A stretch of DNA of 7,025 bases. It comes from Collimonas sp. UBA1456. Lineage in GTDB: Bacteria > Pseudomonadota > Gammaproteobacteria > Burkholderiales > Burkholderiaceae_D. The stretch is from contig DCSW01000034.1 in assembly GCA_002325825.1 (NCBI GenBank), positions 21,117-28,141 of the forward strand, in the 5' to 3' direction. Positions 1 through 6,780 of this stretch are shown piece by piece. Numbering within the stretch: the stretch's first letter is position 1; each line of letters starts with the position of its first letter. A program made the position numbers and the translations under genes. The notes beneath the pieces were generated by a model that was not told the DNA's origin, made no database searches, and saw only the letters and a list, made by a program, of their open reading frames with translations.

Positions 1-1
1 C

Positions 2-520
2 AAGGGCCGCTGGAACACGCTGCTGACTGCGCTCCAGCAGTTCAAGGACGACTACGACAAAAATCAGCTGATCTGGCGCATTCTACCTGAATTCGCCGCC
101 GCCAACCACGGCAAGAATGCCCGCTATGAGCGCCTCGGCCTGCTCGACCTGTGCCAGCAGATCCATGAAACCTACAAGACCTATGACGTAGCTCGTCTGA
201 CCACCGAGATGTACTTGTCCGACATGCAGCCGGCGATGAAGCCCTCCGATGCGTTTGCCAAGATGGCGCACCGCGAAATCGACCGGGTACCACTCGACCA
301 GCTCGAGGACCGCGTCACGGCGATACTGCTGACGCCTTACCCACCGGGGATTCCATTACTGATTCCGGGCGAACGCTTCAACAAGATCATCGTCGACTAC
401 CTAAAGTTCGTGCGCGATTTCAATAAAAAATTTCCGGGCTTCGAAACCGACGTGCATGGCTTGGTAAAACGCGAAGTAAATGGTAAGCGGGATTACTTCG
501 TGGATTGCGTGCGGAAGTAA
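2..520 (+). CDS. Orn/Lys/Arg decarboxylase, C-terminal part (5' end outside window)
   Basis: This is the last 172 codons, open from the window edge, of a PLP-dependent (fold type I) basic amino-acid decarboxylase. The family removes CO2 from arginine, lysine or ornithine to give agmatine, cadaverine or putrescine, in acid resistance or polyamine metabolism, in the cytoplasm. The visible part is the C-terminal domain. It carries the family hallmark TPYPPGIPLLIPGE (about codons 113-126) and a near-terminal FPGFETDVHG. The opening GRWNTLLTALQQFK resembles the corresponding stretch of AdiA/LdcC-type enzymes of about 700-750 aa. The PLP lysine and the substrate-determining regions lie upstream of the window, so I cannot say which amino acid is used and give no symbol. 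The frame is uninterrupted to TAA at 518-520. An ATG at 209 lies inside the domain and is not the start. Three inverted repeats follow the stop. Family assignment is firm; specificity is unknown. Confidence 0.93.
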   Translation, partial: KGRWNTLLTALQQFKDDYDKNQLIWRILPEFAAANHGKNARYERLGLLDLCQQIHETYKTYDVARLTTEMYLSDMQPAMKPSDAFAKMAHREIDRVPLDQLEDRVTAILLTPYPPGIPLLIPGERFNKIIVDYLKFVRDFNKKFPGFETDVHGLVKREVNGKRDYFVDCVRK

Positions 521-535
521 ATTCCGCACGCAATC
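503..535 (+). repeat. Inverted repeat with the decarboxylase stop codon in its loop
   Basis: The arm at 503-516 (GATTGCGTGCGGAA) is perfectly complementary to 522-535, leaving a five-base loop, GTAAA, at 517-521. The loop contains the TAA stop of the decarboxylase (518-520), so the last codons form the 5' arm of a 14-bp stem. No T-run follows the right arm, so this is not a classical intrinsic terminator. It may be a 3'-end mRNA-stabilising hairpin, or an element acting with the terminator that begins eight bases downstream. The pairing is seen directly; the role is inferred. Confidence 0.7.
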
Positions 536-542
536 ATAGCCA

Positions 543-582
543 ATAAAAATCGGGAAGCTCGATCGAGCTTCCCGATTTTTAT
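543..582. terminator. 40-bp perfect palindrome, probable bidirectional intrinsic terminator
   Basis: Bases 543-562 are the exact reverse complement of 563-582. The core is CGGGAAGCTC GATC GAGCTTCCCG, flanked by an A5 tract on the left and a T5 tract on the right. Because the element is fully symmetrical, RNA from either strand would end in a GC-rich hairpin followed by a U-run. That suits its position between the rightward decarboxylase and the leftward dcd-side genes. The stable stem in RNA would be about 18 bp with a GATC loop. Confidence 0.85.
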
Positions 583-606
583 ATAATACTGATTTTTACT
601 TTGGCT

Positions 607-819
607 TTACAGCGGTGCGAAGCGCTTCGCACCGTTTTTCAACAAGTCGTTGAACAGCGCCGCCGGGCTTACCTACAAGCCAGACGCATGTGACCACAAG
701 TGCTCGTACACCATCACCTCTTGCTCAGTTTCCGAATGGCGGGCGATGCCGATGTAACTATACAGGCTACCCTTTCAATGGCAGTACGTGGCGATTTTTT
801 GTGCGTCTTCTTCAGTCAT
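607..819 (-). pseudogene. Broken DUF1653-like small protein gene
   Basis: Read from ATG at 819 to TAA at 607, this 71-codon frame encodes a DUF1653-like protein. After the opening MTEEDAQKIATYCH come KGSLYSYIGIARHSETEQE, MVYEHLW and a C-terminus ending KRFAPL. DUF1653 proteins typically show Y-R-H-(Y/W/F)-KG, then (I/V)G(I/V)ARHSET, then GLWVRP. Here the aromatic position before KG is TGA (775-777), and the W of GLWV is TAG (673-675). Both fit TGG codons lost by single G-to-A changes, and the Cys before His fits CGC changed to TGC. Two stops at family-conserved Trp or aromatic positions argue for a dead gene. The molecular role of DUF1653 is not established to my knowledge. Its final codons coincide with the hairpin at 613-634. 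The family call rests on remembered consensus, not a search. Confidence 0.72.
613..639 (+). terminator. Second rightward intrinsic terminator
   Basis: CGGTGCGAAGC (613-623) is followed directly by its exact reverse complement (624-634) and then TTTTT (635-639). In RNA this gives a GC-rich stem of about 9 bp with a short loop plus a U-run, which fits a rho-independent terminator acting on rightward transcription. It lies about 30 bases past the 543-582 palindrome, so it could back up termination of the decarboxylase mRNA. It also lies inside the last codons of the leftward DUF1653-like remnant. On the minus strand no T-run follows, so it looks one-directional. Confidence 0.7.
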
Positions 820-856
820 TGCATTTTCCAAAATACGAATAATCGGCTAGGTGATA

Positions 857-1340
857 TCATGGCGAATACGGCTGTACTTCAAGCGACTGATCGTCAGCAT
901 CGAACTCCATGGCGACCGCCAACGGAGTGATGGCGCTGGTGATCAATGCATCGTACACGTCATCGATATCGGCCTGCAAATCGCCTGTCGCACCGAGCGA
1001 CTTTTCCGATGACACCAACAATATGCCGTCGTAACCATCCAGGCTGGATCCGCAACAGCATCTCGCCGCGAACATCGGCTTGGCCGACAACTGCCTTGGC
1101 ATCATGCGGCGCGATTTGCTCGGTCCAGCGCTGGAAGCGCTCCTCGCGCACCGTGAAATAGGCATCGGCAGTAGCCTCATCGACAGGCACAAGATAAAAC
1201 GGATCGTCGGCGCTCTTGAGCGCGAAGTCAGGCAGAAAACGTAACTCCAGCGCGTCGTCATCAGCGGCAAATATTGCAGCGAATGCGTCGTGAGTCATGT
1301 GAAATAGAGCGCTGTAACGTATACTGTTGATCTCGTCCAT
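857..1340 (-). pseudogene. Unrecognised protein gene split by a frameshift
   Basis: The first part starts at ATG 1340 (MDEINSIRYSALFHM...) and reads about 102 acidic, protein-like codons to IQPGW. The frame then degenerates into RRHIVGVIGKVAR-type sequence. From about base 1033 the neighbouring frame picks up with YDGILLVSSEKSL and runs about 58 codons to TGA at 857-859 (ending SLEVQPYSP). Removing one base of the TTAC run near 1033-1034 joins them as IQPGW-YDGILLV, so a single-base insertion explains the break. The joined product would be about 160 aa, acidic, with no membrane segment or motif that I recognise. The start lies two bases after the stop of the upstream remnant, as in a translationally coupled operon. 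No clear Shine-Dalgarno is visible. The true 3' end could differ if another frameshift lies near 880. Function unknown. Confidence 0.6.
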
Positions 1341-1342
1341 AT

Positions 1343-1837
1343 TTAATAGGCATGACTGACCAGCACCACGCTGGCATCCGGACTCTCCAGCTGCACCTCC
1401 TCGAGGCCGGGTCTCAGCGCTGCGAATGCCTCGTTATCCTGAAAGCACTGCTCGCGCTTGAGGCCGCCTGATACACGGGCGAACAGCAGAATGACGAATA
1501 CATTCAACTTCCGAGGCTTCCGCCAATGCTGATTTTTCAGAAACTGAAAGGCCTCGCCGTCGGCATACCTAGTGCGCTCAATAGCTTCGTATAAGATCCC
1601 GTCTTCCTTCTGCTGCAGGCTCTTTCGGATGAACCTTATGGAGATCGGCATGCGATTGGCGCCACGCTTCAATCTCGGCGGCATCCTCACTATCATCCTG
1701 CTCCACCAAAACGATCGCTAGGCCGCACGCAGCGCCTAGGTCTGGATTCTATCCTTGTTGTCCGCCCATACGCTCGGCTGGTTCAACTTGTCCGACTCGC
1801 TCGCTTTGCGCGTTACCGGTCGCTCGTTCTTTGGCAT
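1343..1837 (-). pseudogene. Scrambled unrecognised gene remnant just downstream of dcd
   Basis: A possible start, ATG 1837, lies nine bases after the dcd stop and reads MPKNERPVTRKASESDKLN... for 33 codons to TAG at 1736-1738. A neighbouring frame then carries a protein-like run containing LAIVLVEQDDSEDAAEIEAW (about 1739-1625). The first frame resumes as KEDGILYEAIERTRYADGEA and continues to TAA at 1343-1345, ending ASVVLVSHAY. Joined with two compensating frameshifts, this would be a protein of about 150-165 aa. I do not recognise the family. The piece at 1343-1696 can be read uninterrupted from an internal ATG, but its first part (MIVRMPPRLKRGANRM...) looks like out-of-frame translation, so I prefer a degraded gene. 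It could alternatively be two short unrelated genes. Confidence 0.42.
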
Positions 1838-1846
1838 GTCGGCTAT

Positions 1847-2413
1847 TCAGATCTTTGGCAGGGTGACACCGTGCTGGCCCTGATACTTGCCACCGCGGTC
1901 CTTGTAGGAAGTTGCGCAGATTTCGTCGCTCTCGAAAAACAGCACCTGGGCGCAACCTTCGCCGGCATAAATCTTGGCTGGCAGCGGTGTGGTATTGGAG
2001 AACTCCAGCGTCACATAACCTTCCCATTCCGGCTCAAACGGCGTGACATTGACGATAATGCCGCAACGCGCATAGGTCGATTTACCGAGGCAGATGGTCA
2101 GCACACTGCGCGGAATACGGAAATATTCCATAGTGCGCGCCAGCGCGAACGAATTGGGCGGGATGAGGCAAACGTCGCCAGTAAAATCGACGAAAGATTT
2201 TTCGTCGAAATTCTTCGGATCGACAATAGTCGAGTTGATGTTAGTGAAAATCTTGAATTCGTTAGCGCAGCGAATATCGTAGCCGTACGACGAGGTGCCG
2301 TAAGAAACAATCTTTTGGCCATTGGCATCGCGCACCTGGCCAGGCTCGAACGGCTCGATCATGCCTGTTTCCTTCACCATGCGGCGTATCCATTTATCGG
2401 ATCTAATCGTCAT
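1847..2413 (-). CDS. dcd: dCTP deaminase
   Basis: This 188-aa protein deaminates dCTP to dUTP and ammonia, the route by which many Gram-negative bacteria feed dUMP to thymidylate synthase; it acts in the cytoplasm. The family landmarks are in order: SYGTSSYGYDIR (37-48), the GKSTYAR phosphate-binding segment (110-116), VTPFEPEWEGYVTLEFSN (123-140) with the predicted catalytic Glu137 in LEF, GEGCAQVLFFES (151-162), and a C-terminal YQGQHGVTLPKI tail of the kind that closes over nucleotide. Length matches the family, and the trimeric monofunctional deaminase is the expected form. The start at ATG 2413 is supported by a modest GGAA Shine-Dalgarno five bases upstream and by the conserved N-terminal MTIRSDKWIRRM. 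hrpA ends 102 bp upstream on the same strand; broken reading frames follow downstream. Confidence 0.97.
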   Translation of the reverse strand: MTIRSDKWIRRMVKETGMIEPFEPGQVRDANGQKIVSYGTSSYGYDIRCANEFKIFTNINSTIVDPKNFDEKSFVDFTGDVCLIPPNSFALARTMEYFRIPRSVLTICLGKSTYARCGIIVNVTPFEPEWEGYVTLEFSNTTPLPAKIYAGEGCAQVLFFESDEICATSYKDRGGKYQGQHGVTLPKI

Positions 2414-2427
2414 TGTTTTCCATTAAT

Positions 2428-2457
2428 TAGTTAGTATAAGTATATATTTTATGTCAA
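2428..2457 (-). promoter_or_regulatory. Candidate dcd promoter (perfect -35, AT-rich spacer)
   Basis: A perfect TTGACA lies at 2457-2452 on the minus strand, followed by a very AT-rich tract before the dcd start at 2413. The best -10 look-alike, TATACT (2438-2433), sits only 13 bases away. TACTAA (2436-2431) is at 15 and CTAACT-like sequence at 17. The -35 is convincing but the -10 is ambiguous. It would let dcd be transcribed independently of hrpA. Confidence 0.42.
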
Positions 2458-2515
2458 ATAGCATCTAAAATAGCTATCGAGCAGGCTCTCGAAATGAACC
2501 GTGCATTTTTCCATC

Positions 2516-5500
2516 CTAGCGCTGCATGCTTTCCAATACTTTTTGCAAGCGCTTGACCGACACCGGCATCGGCGTGCGCAACTCCTGAGCAAACAACGAT
2601 ACGCGCAGCTCTTCAAGAAGCCAACGAAACTCATCCTGCTTCGGATCAGCCTTGCCGCCGCGATCCTTCTGTATGCGCTGCCACGGCGTCGCCACCTGGG
2701 CCCATTCCATCATCAGCTTGGCATCGCGTACCGGATCGGCGCACAATTTTTTAAACCGCACATTGATCGCCTTCAGGTAACGCGGGAAATGCGTCAGGTT
2801 GGCATAATCGTTGTCGGCGATAAAGCGTTTGCCAACTAGCGACTGCATTTGGGCCTGGATATCGGCGATCGATTGCGGATAGCCTTTGACACCTTGCAAC
2901 TTTTTCGTCAAGCCGTGATACTCTGCCAAGATCAGTGCTGCCAGCCTGGCAATTTCATTACACAGCAGGCCCAGGCACGACTTGCATTCGTCCTTGCGCT
3001 GGTTGAACTCAGTAACATTCTTCGGCAATGTCTGCTGCAGACAGGCACGCTCCAGGCCGGCGTGGATGATCTGGTCGCGCAGTTCCTCCTGCGAACCGAG
3101 CGGCAGGAATTGCATGCCCATCTGCTGCAAACCTGGGATGTTTTTCCCAAGAAATTTGAGTTGCTCATTGAACTGCAATGCAAACAGCCGGCGCAAACCA
3201 AGGTGGTGGACCCGCGCCGCCTCATTCGGATCGTCGAACACTTCCAGGTCGCAGTGACTTTGGCGATCGACCAGCGCCGGGAAACCGATCAGGGTCTGCT
3301 TGCCCTGCTGGATTTCCAGCAGCTCAGGCAGTTCGTCGAAGGTCCAGCCGGTCAGGTTGGTGAATCGTGCATTAGCGTTTGCGCTGGCTTTGGCAGGTGC
3401 CTGCTGCGAAGCACGGAAAGCCCGCACTGGTGCGGCTTTTCCGTCCGACATAGCAGCCTCGCCCAGCGCCACTTGCGTTTCCGCAACCGCAGTCGCCACA
3501 GCCAGTTTCTTGAAACTCTCGCGCGCCTGCCCACCAAATGCTGCCTGCAAAGCAGATAAGTTACGTCCCATCTCAAGCTGGCAGCCATGCTCGTCGACGA
3601 TCTTGAAATTCATTGAATGATGCGCCGGCAGCGTTCCCAGTTTGAAGTCAGTGCTGCGCGTGGCAACACTGGTTTCGCTGTGAATATCCGCCATCAATGC
3701 ATCCAGCAGATTACCGTGGCCGAAGGTGTGACGAGCCTGGATACGCTCGCAAAATCTGGCGGCATAATCCGGAAGCGGCACGCAATTGCGGCGAATCTTT
3801 TGCGACAGCGATTTCAGCAGTAGATGTACCTTTTCCTTCAGCATGCCAGCCACCAGCCAGTCACAGCGGTCGGCATACACTTGATTCAGCGCAAACAGCG
3901 GTACCGTCAGTGTCACGCCGTCGCGTGGTGTGCCCGGCTCGAAGTGATACGAAAGCGCCATCTCGATGCCGGCCACGCGCATCACTTTTGGAAAAAGTTC
4001 GGTGGTAATGCCAGCCGCTTCATGACGCATCAAATCGTCTCGATTCAAGAACAGCAGCTTGGGCGCATGAACGCTGACATCCTTATGCCACTTCTCAAAC
4101 GTGATGCCATTGCAGATATCCGCCGGAATCAGCTTGTCGTAGAACGCTGCGATCAACTCATCATCGATAAGTACATCGGGCCGGCGCGACTTGTGCTCCA
4201 GGTTCTCGATCTCGCGGATCAGCTTCAGGTTATGCGCAAAGAACGGTGCCCGCGTTTCAAACGCGCCGCCGACCAACGCATCGCGAATGAAAATCTCGCG
4301 AGCATCCTGTGGATGGATCAAGCTAAAATTGATACGGCGTTGACTATATACTACCAGTCCGTATACGGTAGCGCGTTCTGAAGCCGACACTTGCGCCGTG
4401 CGCTTTTCCCAGCGCGGTTCTCCATACGTTTTTTTCAACAGATGAGCGCCAACCTTTTCCAGCCATTCCGGCTGGATCTGGGCGATGCGGCGCGCATACA
4501 AACGGCTGGTGTCGACCAATTCTGCCGCCATCACCCATTCGCCGGCTTTCTTCGACAAATGCGAACCCGGCCACAGATGAAACTTGATGCCGCGCGCACC
4601 CAGGTAGTACGGATCGTCATCTGCCTTGAAACCGACGTTGCCGAGCAAGCCGGTCAGCAACGCGCAATGTAATTGCTCGTAGGTGGCCGGCGCCTTATTC
4701 AGATGCCAGCCCTGCTCGCGCACGATCGTCAACAACTGCGAATGGACATCGCGCCATTCACGCAGGCGCAGCTGCGACAGAAAATTGGCGCGGCAGTTAT
4801 CCATCAACTGGCGATTGGTTTTCTTGTTTTCGATCGCTTCCTCGAACCATTTCCATATCTTCAAGTAACTCAGAAATTCCGATTTCTCATCGGCGAACTT
4901 CTTGTACACCTGGTCGGCAGCGCTCTGCGCATCCATCGGCCGGTCGCGCGGATCTTGTACCGATAAAGCGGCGGCGATGATCAGCATTTCGCTCAGGCAG
5001 ACATTGTCTGTAGCGGCTAAGATCATGCGGCCAACACGTGGATCCAGCGGCAGCTTGGCCAACTGACGGCCAATCTTGGTCAACTGGTTGTTGTCATCTA
5101 CCGCGCCTAGCTCTTGCAGCAATTGGTAACCGTCGGCAATCGCCCGGCCCGTCGGCGGCTCGATAAATGGGAAAGTTTCGACATCGGTCAGATGTAACGA
5201 CTTCATCCGCAAGATGACCGAAGCCAACGACAAGCGCAGGATTTCCGACTCGGTAAATTTCGGCCGTTGCAGATAATCCTGCTCTTCGTACAGACGGATG
5301 CAGACACCAGCAGCCACCCGGCCGCAACGACCGGCACGCTGGTTGGCGGCTGACTGCGCAATCGGTTCGATATGCAATTGCTCGACCTTGATGCGGTAGT
5401 TGTAGCGTTTTACCCGCGCCAGCCCGACATCTACCACGTAGCGGATACCCGGCACCGTCAACGATGTTTCAGCGACGTTGGTAGCTAGCACAATGCGGCG

Positions 5501-6535
5501 CGCGTTCGACGGCTTGAATACCCGCTCCTGCTCCTGCGCTGACAGCCGCGCGAACAGCGGCAATATTTCGCCATGTGTCGGATGGTGCTTGCGCAACGCT
5601 TCGGCGGCGTCGCGAATTTCACGTTCGCCCGGCAAGAACACTAGCACATCGCCGGGACCGATACGCGCTAGTTCATCAACCGCGTCGACCACTGCATCTA
5701 TCAGATCGCGTTGTTCGCGGTCACGCTGGACGACACTTTGTGCTGCGTTTGGCTTGGCCGCTGCCGCAGGGTTGCCGACACTACGGTCGGCATTGTCGAC
5801 CGGCCGATAGAGCACTTCAACCTCATACGAGCGGCCCGAAACTTCGATGACCGGCGCTGACTTTTCTGGCGAGCCGAAATACCGGGCGAAACGGTCGACA
5901 TCAATGGTTGCCGAGGTGATAATGACCTTTAGGTCGGGGCGTTTCGGCAGCAACTGCTTCAGGTAGCCCAGCAGGAAATCGATGTTCAGGCTACGCTCGT
6001 GGACCTCGTCGATGATGATGGTGTCGTACTGGCGCAATAATGGATCGGTCTGCGTCTCTGCCAACAGAATGCCGTCGGTCATCAGCTTGATCCAGGCGCC
6101 CTTGGTCAGAGTTTCGTTGAAACGTACCTTGTAGCCAACATGTTCACCCAGCGGCGAGTTGAGTTCCTGTGCAATCCGCTTGGCAGTCGAGGAAGCGGCA
6201 ATCCGGCGCGGCTGGGTATGGCCAATCCTGCCATGCAGGCCGCGCCCCAGTTCCAGGCAGATCTTCGGCAACTGGGTGGTTTTGCCGGAGCCGGTTTCAC
6301 CGAAAACGATGAGGACCTGGTTGGCAGCAAGCGCCGCCGATATTTCTAAGCGCTTGCCGGAAACTGGCAACTTCTCAGGAAATACGATAAGCGGCAACGG
6401 GTTGCGTTCCGGAACTTGCCGCGCAGGCGCAGGACATGACGACCCGGAGCGTGGCTGAGATGAGCGGCTGGCAGAGCCAGGAGAGCTTGAGTGATCAGTG
6501 GATCGCAGTGGTTTGTTGGATTCGGATACGAACAT
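2516..6535 (-). CDS. hrpA: ATP-dependent RNA helicase HrpA (DEAH box)
   Basis: This is a full-length superfamily 2 DEAH/RHA helicase of 1,339 aa; E. coli HrpA is about 1,300. Enterobacterial HrpA is linked to mRNA processing and to rescue of stalled ribosomes, in the cytoplasm. From the chosen start, a Ser/Pro-rich, low-complexity tail covers about residues 10-45. Then come Walker A GETGSGKTT (79-87), HTQPRR (107-111 region), DEVH (176-179), SAT (208-210), ATNVAETSLTV (351-361) and QRAGRCGR (399-406). A winged-helix/ratchet region follows, and then the long HrpA-type C-terminal region with GLLGNVGFK and RINF, to the end at KVLESMQR. The frame stays open to 6682, but the extra 49 residues (many Cys, Phe and Arg) look like translated intergenic DNA, so I chose ATG 6535, which begins MFVSESNKPL. 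That start has no Shine-Dalgarno and has TATAAT nine bases upstream. An Ala/Asn-rich insert at about 249-272 separates the two RecA lobes. Confidence 0.95.
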   Translation of the reverse strand: MFVSESNKPLRSTDHSSSPGSASRSSQPRSGSSCPAPARQVPERNPLPLIVFPEKLPVSGKRLEISAALAANQVLIVFGETGSGKTTQLPKICLELGRGLHGRIGHTQPRRIAASSTAKRIAQELNSPLGEHVGYKVRFNETLTKGAWIKLMTDGILLAETQTDPLLRQYDTIIIDEVHERSLNIDFLLGYLKQLLPKRPDLKVIITSATIDVDRFARYFGSPEKSAPVIEVSGRSYEVEVLYRPVDNADRSVGNPAAAAKPNAAQSVVQRDREQRDLIDAVVDAVDELARIGPGDVLVFLPGEREIRDAAEALRKHHPTHGEILPLFARLSAQEQERVFKPSNARRIVLATNVAETSLTVPGIRYVVDVGLARVKRYNYRIKVEQLHIEPIAQSAANQRAGRCGRVAAGVCIRLYEEQDYLQRPKFTESEILRLSLASVILRMKSLHLTDVETFPFIEPPTGRAIADGYQLLQELGAVDDNNQLTKIGRQLAKLPLDPRVGRMILAATDNVCLSEMLIIAAALSVQDPRDRPMDAQSAADQVYKKFADEKSEFLSYLKIWKWFEEAIENKKTNRQLMDNCRANFLSQLRLREWRDVHSQLLTIVREQGWHLNKAPATYEQLHCALLTGLLGNVGFKADDDPYYLGARGIKFHLWPGSHLSKKAGEWVMAAELVDTSRLYARRIAQIQPEWLEKVGAHLLKKTYGEPRWEKRTAQVSASERATVYGLVVYSQRRINFSLIHPQDAREIFIRDALVGGAFETRAPFFAHNLKLIREIENLEHKSRRPDVLIDDELIAAFYDKLIPADICNGITFEKWHKDVSVHAPKLLFLNRDDLMRHEAAGITTELFPKVMRVAGIEMALSYHFEPGTPRDGVTLTVPLFALNQVYADRCDWLVAGMLKEKVHLLLKSLSQKIRRNCVPLPDYAARFCERIQARHTFGHGNLLDALMADIHSETSVATRSTDFKLGTLPAHHSMNFKIVDEHGCQLEMGRNLSALQAAFGGQARESFKKLAVATAVAETQVALGEAAMSDGKAAPVRAFRASQQAPAKASANANARFTNLTGWTFDELPELLEIQQGKQTLIGFPALVDRQSHCDLEVFDDPNEAARVHHLGLRRLFALQFNEQLKFLGKNIPGLQQMGMQFLPLGSQEELRDQIIHAGLERACLQQTLPKNVTEFNQRKDECKSCLGLLCNEIARLAALILAEYHGLTKKLQGVKGYPQSIADIQAQMQSLVGKRFIADNDYANLTHFPRYLKAINVRFKKLCADPVRDAKLMMEWAQVATPWQRIQKDRGGKADPKQDEFRWLLEELRVSLFAQELRTPMPVSVKRLQKVLESMQR

Positions 6536-6544
6536 GAGGATAGA

Positions 6545-6550
6545 ATTATA
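6545..6550 (-). promoter_or_regulatory. Candidate -10 box for hrpA
   Basis: A perfect TATAAT on the minus strand at 6550-6545 stands nine bases before the chosen hrpA ATG (6535). No good -35 is found at 15-18 bases (the sequence there is around AACGGAT). TTGGCA occurs upstream but at an over-long 22-base spacing. If used, transcription would start within a few bases of the ATG, giving a leaderless or near-leaderless mRNA. A chance match in AT-richer DNA is possible. Confidence 0.35.
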
Positions 6551-6752
6551 CAGAGCGCACCGACAAATCCGTTGCCAATTCCATTGTCGCTTACATGACA
6601 GGTTGAAAATACCCGCTAACAATGCAAAAAAATAAGAAAAATCAACAAATCGACAGCAAACCTCGCCACACCGCCCCGCCAAGCAATGGCGGCTCGGTTA
6701 CCACTGCTGAGTTGCCACCAGCATTTTGCTAGCCTGATGCGGGCCACAACGG

Positions 6753-6780
6753 TGGATAATAAAGCCACATGAGCTATAAT
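6753..6780 (+). promoter_or_regulatory. Candidate promoter for the rightward gene
   Basis: A perfect TATAAT at 6775-6780 is preceded, at 16 bases, by TGGATA (6753-6758), which matches four of six -35 consensus bases. Transcription would begin near 6787, leaving a leader of roughly 140 bases before the ATG at 6925. Confidence 0.4.

Noticed and set aside
83..293. Leftward frames of 62 and 83 codons opposite the decarboxylase
   Set aside because: They are shadows of the conserved decarboxylase C-terminal domain.
775..777. TGA read as selenocysteine in the DUF1653-like frame
   Set aside because: The position is normally aromatic, no selenocysteine insertion hairpin is evident, and a second stop (TAG) follows in the same frame.
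700..930. 76-codon rightward frame opposite the DUF1653-like remnant
   Set aside because: No ribosome binding site or recognisable content; the opposite strand carries the family match.
1749..2027. 92-codon leftward frame ending MGGQQG
   Set aside because: It overlaps dcd out of frame and is rich in Arg and Gln; dcd explains this sequence.
1871..2434. 187-codon rightward frame opposite dcd
   Set aside because: It is a mirror-frame shadow of the clearly real dcd.
2461..2515. A terminator for hrpA between 2461 and 2515
   Set aside because: Only a 5-bp ATAGC/GCTAT pairing is visible, with no GC-rich stem plus T-run, so it is not supportable.
3824..4381. Long rightward open frames antisense to hrpA, such as 185 and 236 codons at 3824-4381 and 2849-3559
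   Set aside because: They lie opposite strongly conserved hrpA coding sequence; their composition is typical of antisense translation of a GC-rich gene and no domain is recognisable.
6536..6682. Extension of hrpA by 49 codons to an upstream ATG at 6682
   Set aside because: The added residues are rich in Cys, Phe and Arg, are unlike HrpA N-termini, and cover the candidate promoter and A-rich intergenic DNA.
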